Counted from the stretch's first letter, positions 9,167 to 17,280 are shown. The stretch: DNA of 48,818 nucleotides from Hyphomicrobiales bacterium (GCA_900470095.1 UBZM01000030.1:200355-249172), one strand, 5' to 3'. The notes: generated by a model from the letters alone, not told the origin. Translations and numbers: made by a program.

Positions 9167-10351
9167 TCAGTTCATCTCGATCCAGAACTTGCCGGTCAGC
9201 TTGATCGGCAGAAAGCGGTCATGCAGCTCCTGGAAGGTCGCCCAGGCGTCGAGATCCTTGAACTCGTTGGGGTGCAGCCACCTGGCGAGCGCCTGGATGG
9301 CCACGAAATGATAGGGGCTCTGGTAGAACTGGTGATAGATCGCCATCACCTTCCTGTTCTTCACGGCCGTCAGCCCCGGAAATCCGGTCCGAGCGACGAG
9401 GCCCTTGAGCTGTGCGGCGGCGCGTTCAGGCCGGGTTTCGTAGCCGAGCCAGACGGCGATATTGCCGGGGTTGCTGTTCGACCAGTTGGCGCCGGTCATC
9501 AGCAGGAATTGCGGATCATCGACGATGATCTTCTCCGGATTGACCATGCCGCCGGCACCGGAAAAATATTTCGATCCCCAGTTCATGCCGCCGGCTTCGG
9601 AGACGAACTCACCGAAGTTGAAATTGCCGAAGGACTGGCAGCAGGCGGACGGGTTGAGGCCGGCAGCCTGCTCGGCGAAGACCAGCGGCCGCTGATCCTG
9701 CTTCAGCCGCGTCGTGACGTTGTAAACCCGCCGCAACTGCTGCGAGTAATAGTCGATGAAGCTATTGGCCGCGTCCATGCGGTCGAAGACCCGGCCGAGC
9801 AGGAGCATGCTCGGCACGGTGTTCTGCGTCGGGCGCTCGCGGAAATCGATGAAGATCGTCGGGATGCCGGCCTTGGCCAGGTTGTCGACGACGCCGGACT
9901 GCATCGCCTTGTCCAGGAAGCCGAGCGACAGGATGACGAGGTCCGCATCGAGCGTGATCGCCTTCTCCACGCTGAAATCGCTCGAGGCGAGCGCGCTTAC
10001 CAAAGTCATCGACTTGGCGGCAGGAACATCCGCCAGATAGCGGTTCCAGGTATCGGGGTCGAATTTCGGCAGGTCGTCGCCGATGGCGGCGAGCTGCGCG
10101 AAGGGCTTGTCCTTGCCCATCAGCACGACCGTCGCAGAGAATAGCCGGCCCTCGCCGAGGATGGCCCGTTGCACGCCCTTCTTGACCTTGACGGTGCGGC
10201 CGGCAAGGTCCGTCACCTCGATCATGGTGTCGGCAGCCTGTGCGCTGCGGATGCCCGGTGCGGCAAGCAGGGCCAGGGCGGCCATGAGCGCCACGCGCCG
10301 GGTCAGCCGGGCAAACCAGCCCGGCACGGATTGTGAATGCCTGTCCATCAT
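9167..10351 (-). CDS. Periplasmic substrate-binding protein of the FecCD-type importer
   Basis: A 394-residue protein with a signal peptide (TRRVALMAALALLAAPGIRSAQA, cleavage about residue 39) and a class III (FecB/BtuF-like) binding fold: IEVTDLAGRTVKVKKGVQR, ITLDADLVILSLGFLD, and the late LTAVKNRKVMAIYHQFYQSP. It is longer than a typical FecB (~300). A vicinal Cys pair in GLNPSACCQSFGNFNFGEF is unusual for the family and may form a disulfide or touch the ligand. It is the first gene of the operon. The cargo is probably an iron chelate or other metal complex, but the sequence does not fix it. Confidence 0.9.
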   Translation of the reverse strand: MMDRHSQSVPGWFARLTRRVALMAALALLAAPGIRSAQAADTMIEVTDLAGRTVKVKKGVQRAILGEGRLFSATVVLMGKDKPFAQLAAIGDDLPKFDPDTWNRYLADVPAAKSMTLVSALASSDFSVEKAITLDADLVILSLGFLDKAMQSGVVDNLAKAGIPTIFIDFRERPTQNTVPSMLLLGRVFDRMDAANSFIDYYSQQLRRVYNVTTRLKQDQRPLVFAEQAAGLNPSACCQSFGNFNFGEFVSEAGGMNWGSKYFSGAGGMVNPEKIIVDDPQFLLMTGANWSNSNPGNIAVWLGYETRPERAAAQLKGLVARTGFPGLTAVKNRKVMAIYHQFYQSPYHFVAIQALARWLHPNEFKDLDAWATFQELHDRFLPIKLTGKFWIEMN

Positions 10352-11071
10352 GATCCTCGCTCTATCGATTGGCGTTTGCGCATGGGGATGGCGCAGCGGT
10401 CCTGGCCCAGCCGCCAGTGTTCAACCGGCGGCCTCCCCTCGCCTGACCGCCCTTCATCTGCTCACGCTCCAGGAAGACGGCTCTCGTGCGGATCGGTTCA
10501 AGCAATCGCTGGCTATCGCGCGCGCCGAGATGCGCAGCCCCGATGGCCAAGAAGATCTCGTGATTCCGCAATACATCGGACTTGGCCGGCGGGCGCATCC
10601 AGTCACGCCGGATATTATCATTGATCGATCGCGCGTTCAGAAGATCCACCGCTTCTGTCCTCGTGCAGAATAGCGACCAGTACAGACCGCGCGGCGATTT
10701 GTCACGATACTTCAATAATTTAGAAATACTCAAATCTATAATTAGTAGATTTACAAACTAGGCGCCTGGCGAGATGGGCCGGCGCCAGACCTGACGGGGA
10801 TGGACAGTCCTGACGACTGCGCTGAACGAGATTGCTACCGATGGTCTCAGCCGGTCCGGACGACCGCCGCGAAGGCGCCAGAATGCCCTCCCGCCTGTCG
10901 CCAACCACAACCGGAGGCGCAGAAAACGGAATTCATCCACCTAAGGTTTAGTAAGACAGGTTTGTCGACCAGATTGGATCGAGATTGTTCTCATTTTGAG
11001 AGGATTTACAAAAAGCGTTGACTACGCAACCATCGGACTCGGCCTGGGGAGGTAAAATACAGAGGTCAGCT
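10352..11071. promoter_or_regulatory. Divergent intergenic region with an A/T-rich inverted repeat
   Basis: About 720 bases separate the importer operon from the response regulator. Bases ~10708-10760 are sharply A/T-rich and contain the inverted repeat AAATCTA (10732-10738), 7-base spacer, TAGATTT (10746-10752), a plausible operator or promoter for leftward transcription. A minus-strand frame of 123 codons (10362-10733, starting MSISKLLKYRDKSPRGLYWS) fills most of the gap up to the binding-protein gene. It could be a small unrecognised protein or the leader of the importer mRNA. Confidence 0.4.
10362..10733 (-). CDS. Hypothetical protein (uncertain)
   Basis: A 123-residue frame beginning MSISKLLKYRDKSP and ending just before the start of the importer binding protein. 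The first 90 residues have a mixed, protein-like composition (for example VLRNHEIFLAIGAAHLGA), while the last 30 are Gly/Arg/Ala-rich and look like noise. No family is recognised. Its start abuts the A/T-rich inverted repeat at 10732-10752. If real it would be co-transcribed with the importer; it may equally be untranslated leader. Confidence 0.25.
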   Translation of the reverse strand: MSISKLLKYRDKSPRGLYWSLFCTRTEAVDLLNARSINDNIRRDWMRPPAKSDVLRNHEIFLAIGAAHLGARDSQRLLEPIRTRAVFLEREQMKGGQARGGRRLNTGGWARTAAPSPCANANR

Positions 11072-11743
11072 ATGCCGGACCTTTCGATTGCGATCGTCGA
11101 TGATCACCCGATGCTGATGGAGGGGATCGCCGCTCTGCTGAAACGCTGGGGCGGTTTCATGCTCGCTGCGACGGGAAATGTCGCAGATCACATCGTGTCG
11201 ATCGCCAGGACGCATCGCCCTGATGAAATGATCGTCGATCTCAGCATGACCGGAGATGTCTTCCAGGCGATTGCGGACGCCTTGAAGATCGCTCCCGAGA
11301 CGAAGATCGTGGTGTTCACGGCCTCGGCCAGCACGGAGGATGCGATCAGGGCCCTGGATGCCGGGGCCAAGGGCTATGTCCTGAAAGGCAGCCCCGGAGA
11401 AGACCTCTTCCAGGCTCTTCAGGCGGCACAGCGGGGCGATGTCTATGTCACGCCCGCCTTCGCGACCAAGCTGATCTGTGCGTTGAAGGAAAAGACCCTC
11501 GAAAGGCAGAAGGCGATCAACAACAGGCTCAGCGTCCGCGAGCAGCAGATCGTCAATCTGCTGCTGCTCGGGAAGATGAACAACGAAATCGCTCGCGAGC
11601 TTTCGCTCAGCGCCAAGACCGTCAAGGGCTACATGACCAACCTGATGGCCAAGCTGAACGCGCGCAATCGCCTGGAGGTGGTGCTTGCCGCACAAAAGCT
11701 GGCTGCTGGGACGAACACCCCTGCCGTGATCAGGCGCCCGTGA
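11072..11743 (+). CDS. NarL/FixJ-type (LuxR HTH) response regulator
   Basis: A 223-residue two-domain regulator. The receiver domain starts LSIAIVDDHPMLMEGIAALL, with acidic Asp10/Asp11, likely phospho-acceptor Asp56 (MIVDLSMT), the Thr in VVFTAS and the Lys in GYVLKGS. The LuxR-type HTH is at about residues 152-210 (LSVREQQIVNLLLLGKMNNE, then SAKTVKGYMTNLMAKLNARN). ATG 11072 has AGAGGT about 6 bases upstream; an upstream start would add a poorly conserved 18 residues. No sensor kinase is adjacent, so it is an orphan whose partner lies elsewhere. Control of the divergent importer is possible but unproven. Confidence 0.93.
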   Translation: MPDLSIAIVDDHPMLMEGIAALLKRWGGFMLAATGNVADHIVSIARTHRPDEMIVDLSMTGDVFQAIADALKIAPETKIVVFTASASTEDAIRALDAGAKGYVLKGSPGEDLFQALQAAQRGDVYVTPAFATKLICALKEKTLERQKAINNRLSVREQQIVNLLLLGKMNNEIARELSLSAKTVKGYMTNLMAKLNARNRLEVVLAAQKLAAGTNTPAVIRRP

Positions 11744-11906
11744 ACGACCGGTCCTGCCGGCCCCCTTGAGAGAGCCGCAGTTGCTGGGCTCAAGACACTA
11801 GCCGGGCTTAAGGCAGCGGGAGCCCGGGAGGCTGGCGGCCGTGGACACTCTTAGGCCGGGCACTCCGGTCCAGCAGGTTTCCTGGATACTCCCGCGGCAT
11901 CGGGAC

Positions 11907-12437
11907 ATGGGCAGGTCCATGCAGTGCCGGATCGCAGCGGCCTGCCTGTGCTGTATCCTTGCCGCGCTCGCCTGCACTTCCGCCCGCGCTGCCGAGTCCG
12001 ACTTTCTCGAACGCTTCCGGGGCGACTGGTCCGGTTCCGGCAAGGTCCAGCGCGACGGCGGCAGCCAGCCGCGGCACGTGACCTGCTCGGTCATCGGGCG
12101 CCCCACCGAGAACCGGATCAGCGCGCAAGGCAGTTGTCGCGCCTATCTGATCTTCGTGCGGCCGGTCGCGATTGATGTCACCTATGATCCGCGCTCCGGC
12201 ATCTATCGCGGCACCTATACCGGCGCCCGGATCGGCCCCGCCCGGCTCAGCGGCACGCGCAGCGGCGACGCCTTGAACCTCAGGATCGAATGGCCGCGAC
12301 CGGTCAATGGCGACACGCAGGCCGCGATGGTCATCCAGAATGACGGCCGCGGCATCCTGCGGATTACCGTCGCGGACAACCTCACGCCCGGCGGCCCGAT
12401 CCTGCAGACCTCCGAGATCATCCTCCTGCGTCAATAG
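11907..12437 (+). CDS. Secreted or periplasmic hypothetical protein
   Basis: A protein of about 176 residues with a signal peptide (CRIAAACLCCILAALACTSA, then RAA) and a beta-rich mature part starting ESDFLERFRGDWSGSGKVQR. The mature region has alternating strands (RPVAIDVTYDPRSGIYRGTY, DALNLRIEWPRPVNG, GILRITVADNL) suggestive of a small lipocalin- or barrel-like fold. No named family is recognised. ATG 11907 or 11919 could be the start; both keep the signal peptide. It is not tightly linked to either neighbour. Confidence 0.75.
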   Translation: MGRSMQCRIAAACLCCILAALACTSARAAESDFLERFRGDWSGSGKVQRDGGSQPRHVTCSVIGRPTENRISAQGSCRAYLIFVRPVAIDVTYDPRSGIYRGTYTGARIGPARLSGTRSGDALNLRIEWPRPVNGDTQAAMVIQNDGRGILRITVADNLTPGGPILQTSEIILLRQ

Positions 12438-12637
12438 GTGGAGGCTGATCGGAACCGGCATCATGGGATGAGCGCGGGCGTAAGGGGGCAGTTCCGGCCC
12501 GATTGCGAATGATGCGCGCATCAGCCCACGGGCCGGCCGATGGACAGAACCTTTGCTCGCTCCGGAGAGATGATGCCTGGCGGGGACGCGCGCCCTGGCT
12601 GACCTGCGCCCTCGAATCCGAGTGCCGTTGGACTAAA

Positions 12638-12682
12638 GCATCGGCCCGAAAAGTGGATTGCGGCTTTTCCGGAAAGCGATGC
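12638..12682. repeat. Rhizobiales-type intergenic palindromic repeat unit
   Basis: Bases 12638-12643 (GCATCG) and 12677-12682 (CGATGC) bracket a partly self-complementary core with CCCGAAAAGTGG and CTTTTCCGG. This closely resembles the intergenic palindromic repeat found in many copies in alphaproteobacterial (Rhizobiales) genomes, which has a GCATGATCCCGAAAAGTGG-like half. The identification is from remembered resemblance. The element could form an RNA hairpin between the flanking genes. Confidence 0.6.
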
Positions 12683-12694
12683 AAGTACAAATGG

Positions 12695-12737
12695 TTAGAT
12701 CATCTGACCGGATACGATATCCGGTCAGATGATCTAA
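12695..12737. repeat. Perfect 20-bp inverted repeat with 3-nt loop
   Basis: Left arm 12695-12714 (starting TTAGATCATCTGACC) and right arm 12718-12737 (ending GGTCAGATGATCTAA) are exact reverse complements separated by three bases, cga. This is the strongest simple hairpin in the window. It starts only 13 bases after the palindromic repeat unit at 12638-12682, so the two probably belong to one composite repeat element. No T-run follows, which argues against a plain terminator. Confidence 0.95.
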
Positions 12738-12857
12738 GGGCTACCCGCTTCTTCCGACCCTCTCGTTCTCAATCGCGGTCTCGGGGTTGCGATTGGCGTG
12801 AACGGGCCTCACTCTAAGGCATGAGCAGTATCGTCTCACGAATCAGCATGGTCATGC

Positions 12858-13079
12858 ATGCGTGAAGAGCGACCCGACCGCCGGCGCAACCGCGCGCCAG
12901 GCTACCCGGCCCGGCGCAGCGTGGTACTGAGCTCGGAGGCGGACTATATCCGCGCCTGCGCCAGGGCGCGCGATCTCCACGCCGCCGCCCGTCACCCGAT
13001 GGCCGAGGTCGAGCTTGAGAACCTGGCTCTCGCGATTCTGACCTGGGAACTCAAATGCGGCGGGCCGGACGGCACGTGA
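12858..13079 (+). CDS. Small hypothetical protein
   Basis: A 73-residue frame beginning MREERPDRRRNRAPGYPARR. Its Arg-rich N-terminus is followed by a likely alpha-helical part (SEADYIRACARARDLHAAAR, then EVELENLALAILTWELKCGG). The second half has amphipathic, protein-like character and in-phase codon bias, so it may be real. No family is recognised and no strong ribosome site is visible. It is convergent with the hydrolase gene at 13134. Confidence 0.4.
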   Translation: MREERPDRRRNRAPGYPARRSVVLSSEADYIRACARARDLHAAARHPMAEVELENLALAILTWELKCGGPDGT

Positions 13080-13133
13080 GGCCGCCCCCCATCGCCGCGC
13101 CCCTCTCCTCCCCATGCGGCGCCGGCTGCGCCT

Positions 13134-13772
13134 CTAGGCCGTGAGACGATCCGCCCAGGCGGCGACCCTGCTCGACAGGGTCTTCAGATGGTCGTCGACA
13201 GAAAAGCCCGAGACCGCCTTGCGCGGCTTCAGGTCGTGGTCGCCATCTTCGAGCCAGAGAATCTCGATGGCGCTGGAGAGTGTGTAAGCCGAGACCTCCT
13301 CGCGCGTGCCGAACAGGTCCCTCGTCCCCTGCGCGATCAGCGTCGGCGTCTTCATGGTCACGAGATGCGCCGTCCGCAGCTGCTCGGGCTTACCGATCGG
13401 GTGGAAGGGATAGCCAAGGCAGAGCAGGCCGGCGATCCGGCCCAATGCGTGCCACTCGTCAGCCATCATGCTGGCGACACGTCCACCCATCGATTTGCCG
13501 CCGATGATGAGAGGCCCCGTGCAGTCGAGCGCGCCGATGGCGGCGGCATATTCCGAGATCAGGGTCTCGGCGCGTGGCGGTGGCTTTCGACTGGCCGATG
13601 TCCGGCGATCCGCCATGTAGCCGAACTCGAACCGGGCCACGCGAAGACCGGCCGCAGCCAGAGCGCCGGCATTGGCCGTCATCGAAGCGGAATCCATGGG
13701 CGCCCCGGCACCATGTGCCAGGAGGATCGTTGCCCTCGCCTCTTCCGGGCCATCCATCAGAAATGCCACCAT
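13134..13772 (-). CDS. Alpha/beta hydrolase, Tex30/KANL3-like family
   Basis: A 212-residue cytosolic alpha/beta-fold protein. Visible elements are the oxyanion-side motif TILLAHGAGAPMDSASM, the nucleophile elbow GGKSMGGRVAS with Ser as nucleophile, and a late LEDGDHDLKPRK segment supplying the acid and His. This matches the bacterial Tex30-like or dienelactone-hydrolase-related group, whose substrates are unknown. It is about 130 bases after the FAD-monooxygenase stop on the same strand, so they may be co-transcribed. An internal ATG at 13757 is an alternative start. Confidence 0.88.
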   Translation of the reverse strand: MVAFLMDGPEEARATILLAHGAGAPMDSASMTANAGALAAAGLRVARFEFGYMADRRTSASRKPPPRAETLISEYAAAIGALDCTGPLIIGGKSMGGRVASMMADEWHALGRIAGLLCLGYPFHPIGKPEQLRTAHLVTMKTPTLIAQGTRDLFGTREEVSAYTLSSAIEILWLEDGDHDLKPRKAVSGFSVDDHLKTLSSRVAAWADRLTA

Positions 13773-13903
13773 CGCCGCCTTCGCCTTGCCGGAATTGCCG
13801 GCTTCTCGCCGCTGGCCAACCTTCAGGTCGACTAAGATTAGGCGGAAGCTGCCGCTATCAACAGCGTCGCCTGCTCGCGGCCGTCAAGTCCGCCAGGAGC
13901 ATG

Positions 13904-15022
13904 TCAGGCTTCGACCCGCTGGCGATAGTGATCCAGAACGCTCGCGACGCCTTCGGCCGAGATCGCACCAGCCAGTCCTTCGGCCGCACCTTCGGCGGCA
14001 GGTTTTGCCCGCCGCATCATCGCGGCTTCGTAAGTGGTAACCGCGCCCCATCCATCCCCACTCGTCAGCGCGTCTGCGAGGTCGACGGCATCGGCGAGCG
14101 CCAGATTCACGCCCTCGCCGCCGAAGGGCGACATCAGATGGGCTGCGTCCCCAAGCAAGGTCAGACCCACCCGGCCTTGCCAGGAATGATCGATCGGCAA
14201 CGCATAGAGCGGGCGGACGGCGATAAGGTCGCCACTGTCGATGAGATGGACGAGAGACGGCGCCCAACCTGCGAAACGATCGCGCAGCATTGCCCGGATG
14301 CGATCGTCGCCGAGCGACATCCAATCGCGCGCCTCCGCCTCGGGAAGACGGAGACCCGCGTAACCGCGGATATGGCGGTGTCCATTACGCTGCGCGATCA
14401 ACACCCGATTGTCGCCGACCGCGAACATCTTACCGCTGCCGACCAATCCATCGACGCCCGAATGGCGTTCGGCATCGAAACCGAACTCGACCAGCGTTAC
14501 CCCCTCGTAAAGCGGCCGGGCGTCCGAGAGCAGAGGGCGGACGCGCGACCATGCGCCGTCCGCACCGATGACGATATCGAAGCGTTCGGAGCTTCCGTCG
14601 ACGGCGACATCAAACCCACCCGCCGCGGTCGGTGTCACCGCCTCGACCTTGCTCGCCCAACGCACCGTCCTGGGCGCAAGCGAGCCGAGCAGGATCTGGC
14701 GCAAGGCGGTGCGGTCGACCTCCGGCCGATTGTCGCCGGCGCCGTCGCGGTCGAACAACAACACGCCGTTCGGGTCATAGAGCCGGTCGCCCTGATCCTC
14801 GGGCCGCGCCACGGCGCGGAACTCGGCTTCGAGCCCAGCCAGGGAGATAGCCTGCTGCCCGGTCTCGGCATGGAGATCGAGCGAACCACCTTGCGGCCGG
14901 TCAGTGGCATGGCGATCCCGTTCAAAGACGGCTGGCTCGAGCCCCCGCAACAGGAGGAGCCGGGCGAGCATCAACCCGCCGGGCCCGCCGCCGATGATCG
15001 CGATTTTCGGGTTGGTTGTCAT
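13904..15022 (-). CDS. FAD-dependent monooxygenase, TetX/PHBH-like
   Basis: A 372-residue class A flavoprotein monooxygenase. The N-terminal dinucleotide fold reads KIAIIGGGPGGLMLARLLLL. The middle has the second FAD motif FDIVIGADGAWSRVRPLL, and the later GD motif reads LTLLGDAAHLMSPFGGEGVN. The domain layout and length resemble tetracycline-inactivating TetX and related aromatic or polyketide hydroxylases; the true substrate is unknown. ATG 15022 has GAGG 8 bases upstream; an upstream ATG at 15043 would overlap an operator palindrome. It is divergent from a MarR gene with two palindromic sites between, so repression relieved by an aromatic ligand is likely (inference). Confidence 0.9.
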   Translation of the reverse strand: MTTNPKIAIIGGGPGGLMLARLLLLRGLEPAVFERDRHATDRPQGGSLDLHAETGQQAISLAGLEAEFRAVARPEDQGDRLYDPNGVLLFDRDGAGDNRPEVDRTALRQILLGSLAPRTVRWASKVEAVTPTAAGGFDVAVDGSSERFDIVIGADGAWSRVRPLLSDARPLYEGVTLVEFGFDAERHSGVDGLVGSGKMFAVGDNRVLIAQRNGHRHIRGYAGLRLPEAEARDWMSLGDDRIRAMLRDRFAGWAPSLVHLIDSGDLIAVRPLYALPIDHSWQGRVGLTLLGDAAHLMSPFGGEGVNLALADAVDLADALTSGDGWGAVTTYEAAMMRRAKPAAEGAAEGLAGAISAEGVASVLDHYRQRVEA

Positions 15023-15041
15023 GACATGATCCTCGATATAC

Positions 15042-15073
15042 ATAGGAACCTATATAATAACATAGGAACCTAT
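15042..15073. promoter_or_regulatory. Twin palindromic operators for the divergent MarR gene
   Basis: ATAGGAACCTAT occurs exactly twice, at 15042-15053 and 15062-15073. Each copy is an inverted repeat (ATAGG/CCTAT). Their centres are 20 bases apart, two helical turns, so two dimers would sit on the same DNA face. The pair occupies the whole gap between the divergent starts at 15022 and 15077, and the second site ends three bases before the MarR start codon. Binding should repress both genes. Confidence 0.8.
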
Positions 15074-15076
15074 GCA

Positions 15077-15523
15077 ATGACATCCAAGGACTGGGACCCG
15101 ATGGCCTATCCCGGCCACTATTTCAGCCGGATCGCGCGCAGTCTGGCCCGGATCGGTGATGTTCGCCTAGGAAAGATCGGGTTCGCCACCGCGCAGCTTC
15201 CGGTGCTGGCCGCCCTGAAGGACGGAGACAGCCGATCGCAAACGGAGCTCGCGCGCTGGGCAAAGGTCGAACAGCCGACGATGGCGCAGCTTCTCGCCCG
15301 CATGGAGCGCGACGGCATCATCCGCCGGGAGCCCGATCCGGCCGATCGCCGCAGCAGCCTGATCTCCCTGACGCAAGAGGCACGGGAGCGCCTGCCGGCG
15401 GGACGGGCGATCCTCCAGCAGAGCAATGAAGAGATGACGCGCGGCCTCTCTGCGGAAGACGTAGAGACGCTCGTGACCTTGCTCCGGCGCGTGCTCGGGA
15501 ATCTCGAGGCGATGGAGCGATAG
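15077..15523 (+). CDS. MarR-family transcriptional regulator
   Basis: A 148-residue winged-helix regulator of normal MarR length. The DNA-binding core includes LARWAKVEQPTMAQLLARME (recognition helix) and the wing REPDPADRRSSLISLT with the conserved D-x-R-S motif; N- and C-terminal helices form the dimer interface. ATG 15077 lies right behind the second operator, and the nearby ATG at 15072 is out of frame with an immediate stop. Divergence from the FAD monooxygenase and the twin sites point to autoregulation plus control of that enzyme. Confidence 0.93.
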   Translation: MTSKDWDPMAYPGHYFSRIARSLARIGDVRLGKIGFATAQLPVLAALKDGDSRSQTELARWAKVEQPTMAQLLARMERDGIIRREPDPADRRSSLISLTQEARERLPAGRAILQQSNEEMTRGLSAEDVETLVTLLRRVLGNLEAMER

Positions 15524-15715
15524 CGCCAGGCCACGAGCCTGCGCCAGTGGTGCCCCGGCCCGTCAGCCTGCTCGGGTCAGCCAACCGCGGGCGGCCTCAC
15601 CCGGATTGCGGCGAATTTCATCTCCACCCTGCTCGTGAATCGCTGATCTCATCCGCCATCGATCACGGCTTCGGCCTCAGCAGATCGTTCGGGAAACCGC
15701 CCCGCGGTCGCATGG

Positions 15716-16192
15716 TCATTCCGCGCCGCCCGCCCCGTCTGCCTGGCCGCCCCCGGTCGCGTCGCGCATGCCCTGGCGCAGGGCCTGGACGCGGCTGTTG
15801 AGCTCGATCATCTCGGGCACGGCAAAGCCGGAATGGCGTAGGAGCGCATCGGTCAGGCAGCCCGTCTTCGGATGCAGGCTCCTGCCCTTCTCCGCGAGAT
15901 GGACCTCGACCAGGCGCTCGTCGATGGTGCTGCGCCGACGGGCGAGAAAGCCGGCCGCCTCGAGCCGCTTGACCGCCGGCGTGATCGTGCTCGGCTCCAA
16001 CGCCAGGCGCTCGCCGATCGCCCCGATCGTCAGCCCGTCCCGCTCCCAGAGCGCGCTGAGCACGAGATATTGCGTATAGGTGACGCCGAGCGCGTCCAGC
16101 ATCGGCTTGTAGACGCGCTGGATCGCCAGCGAGGCGGAATAGATCGAGAAACAGAGTTGGCTGTCGAGCGGCAGCGTCGGGGCATCGGTCAT
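15716..16192 (-). CDS. OhrR-like MarR-family regulator
   Basis: A 158-residue MarR protein whose N-terminal part, LCFSIYSASLAIQRVYKPML followed by DALGVTYTQYLVLSALWE, is the signature of the OhrR organic-peroxide sensor group, with the reactive Cys in LCFSIYS. The DNA-binding core is LTIGAIGERLALEPSTITPA, and the wing contains IDERLVEVHL. OhrR proteins normally repress ohr; no ohr gene is adjacent and the divergent gene is a secreted hydrolase, so the target may differ. ATG 16192 has GGAGGATACCG directly upstream; 16240 would begin inside the operator region. Confidence 0.88.
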   Translation of the reverse strand: MTDAPTLPLDSQLCFSIYSASLAIQRVYKPMLDALGVTYTQYLVLSALWERDGLTIGAIGERLALEPSTITPAVKRLEAAGFLARRRSTIDERLVEVHLAEKGRSLHPKTGCLTDALLRHSGFAVPEMIELNSRVQALRQGMRDATGGGQADGAGGAE

Positions 16193-16240
16193 CGGTATCC
16201 TCCAGCGGCAGGCCTTCCAAGCCCGCATCTCGAAAAACAA

Positions 16241-16316
16241 TATCGCGATAAAGAAATCGCTTTACAAGGTCGGGCGGCCTCTGTATTGAATTACATATCG
16301 CGATAATGATTATCGC
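16241..16316. promoter_or_regulatory. Operator-like palindromes between OhrR-like gene and hydrolase
   Basis: TATCGCGATA occurs at 16241-16250 and 16296-16305, with centres 55 bases apart. The right copy runs into a perfect 8-1-8 inverted repeat at 16300-16316 (GCGATAAT-G-ATTATCGC), and the left copy into an imperfect one near 16245-16260 (GCGATaaagaaATCGC). These lie between divergent starts at 16192 and 16340 and are the natural binding sites for the adjacent OhrR-like repressor. Confidence 0.7.
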
Positions 16317-16339
16317 AGAAACAGGAAGGAGCCACCGTC

Positions 16340-17110
16340 ATGACCAAGTCCCTGATCGCTGCCGCCACCCTCTCCGCTACCGTTGCCCTCGCCGCCGTCG
16401 TCGCCGGCACCAGTGCCGAGGCCGCCCCTGCCGTGAAGAACGTCGTCCTCGTCCATGGTGGCTTCGTCGACGGCTCGGGCTGGCAGGGCGTCTACACCAT
16501 CCTCCGGAAGAAGGGCTACAGCGTCACCATCGTCCAGAACCCGACGACCTCGCTGGCCGATGATGTTGCCTTCACCAAGCGGGCGATCGCCCAGCAGGAT
16601 GGCCCGGTCATCCTGGTCGGCCATTCCTATGGCGGTGTCGTCGTCAGCGAAGCCGGCACCGATCCGAAGGTCAAGGCCGTGGTCTACATCGCCGCCTTCG
16701 CGCCGGATCAGGGCGAGTCGGTCTCTTCGCTGATCGCCAACCCGCCTCCCGGCGCTGCCGTCCCGCCGATCCTGCCGCCCGTCGACGGCTTCCTCGCTCT
16801 CGACAAGGCCAAGTTCGCCGCCTCCTTCGCCGCCGATGTCGATGCCGACACCGCCGCCCTGATGGCGGACTCGCAGGTGCCCTGGGGCGTCGCGGCGCTC
16901 GCCGGCGCGGTCACCCATCCGGCCTGGAAGGTCAAGCCGAGCTTCTACCTCGTCGCCAGCGACGACCACATGATCCCGCCGCCCGCCCAGCGCCAGATGG
17001 CCAAGCGCGCCGGATCCACCGTCGTCGAGACCAAGGGCAGCCATGCCGTCTATGTCTCGAAGCCCGCTGCCGTCGCCGAGATCATCGAAAAGGCCGCTGC
17101 GGCGCAGTGA
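16340..17110 (+). CDS. Exported alpha/beta hydrolase
   Basis: A 256-residue protein with a signal peptide (MTKSLIAAATLSATVALAAV, continuing to AEA near residue 28) and an alpha/beta-hydrolase fold. Visible are the oxyanion region VVLVHGGFVDGSGWQGVY, the nucleophile elbow VGHSYGGVVVSEA (Ser nucleophile) and the late KGSHAVYVSKP supplying the His. It belongs to the esterase/EstC-like group often annotated only as alpha/beta hydrolase. Mature location is probably periplasmic. The start follows an AGGAGCC leader, and the OhrR-like operators lie just upstream. A GC-rich hairpin follows the gene. Confidence 0.9.
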   Translation: MTKSLIAAATLSATVALAAVVAGTSAEAAPAVKNVVLVHGGFVDGSGWQGVYTILRKKGYSVTIVQNPTTSLADDVAFTKRAIAQQDGPVILVGHSYGGVVVSEAGTDPKVKAVVYIAAFAPDQGESVSSLIANPPPGAAVPPILPPVDGFLALDKAKFAASFAADVDADTAALMADSQVPWGVAALAGAVTHPAWKVKPSFYLVASDDHMIPPPAQRQMAKRAGSTVVETKGSHAVYVSKPAAVAEIIEKAAAAQ

Positions 17111-17160
17111 CGGGGGGCTGGACGGTCGCGCGGATCCGTCCCCATCGCCAACGACACGCA

Positions 17161-17185
17161 GGGCGGGCCCAGAGCGGGCCCGCCC
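17161..17185 (+). terminator. GC-rich hairpin, probable terminator of the exported hydrolase
   Basis: GGGCGGGCCC (17161-17170), loop agagc, GGGCCCGCCC (17176-17185) form a perfect 10-bp stem about 50 bases after the hydrolase stop. No T-run follows, so it may depend on the stem alone or on Rho. Confidence 0.6.
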
Positions 17186-17280
17186 ATCGCGCTTTGGCCC
17201 TGCGCAGGGAGATGCGCTCCGTCGCGTGCGACAACGGCCCTTCGAAGCGATTGATCCGCCATGGCGCCGCCAGTATCCTT

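Larger units (their letters stand above)
12438..12857. other. Intergenic region carrying the composite repeat
   Basis: About 420 bases between the secreted protein and a small open frame. Apart from the two structured repeats at 12638-12737, no promoter, terminator or gene was recognised. Confidence 0.4.
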
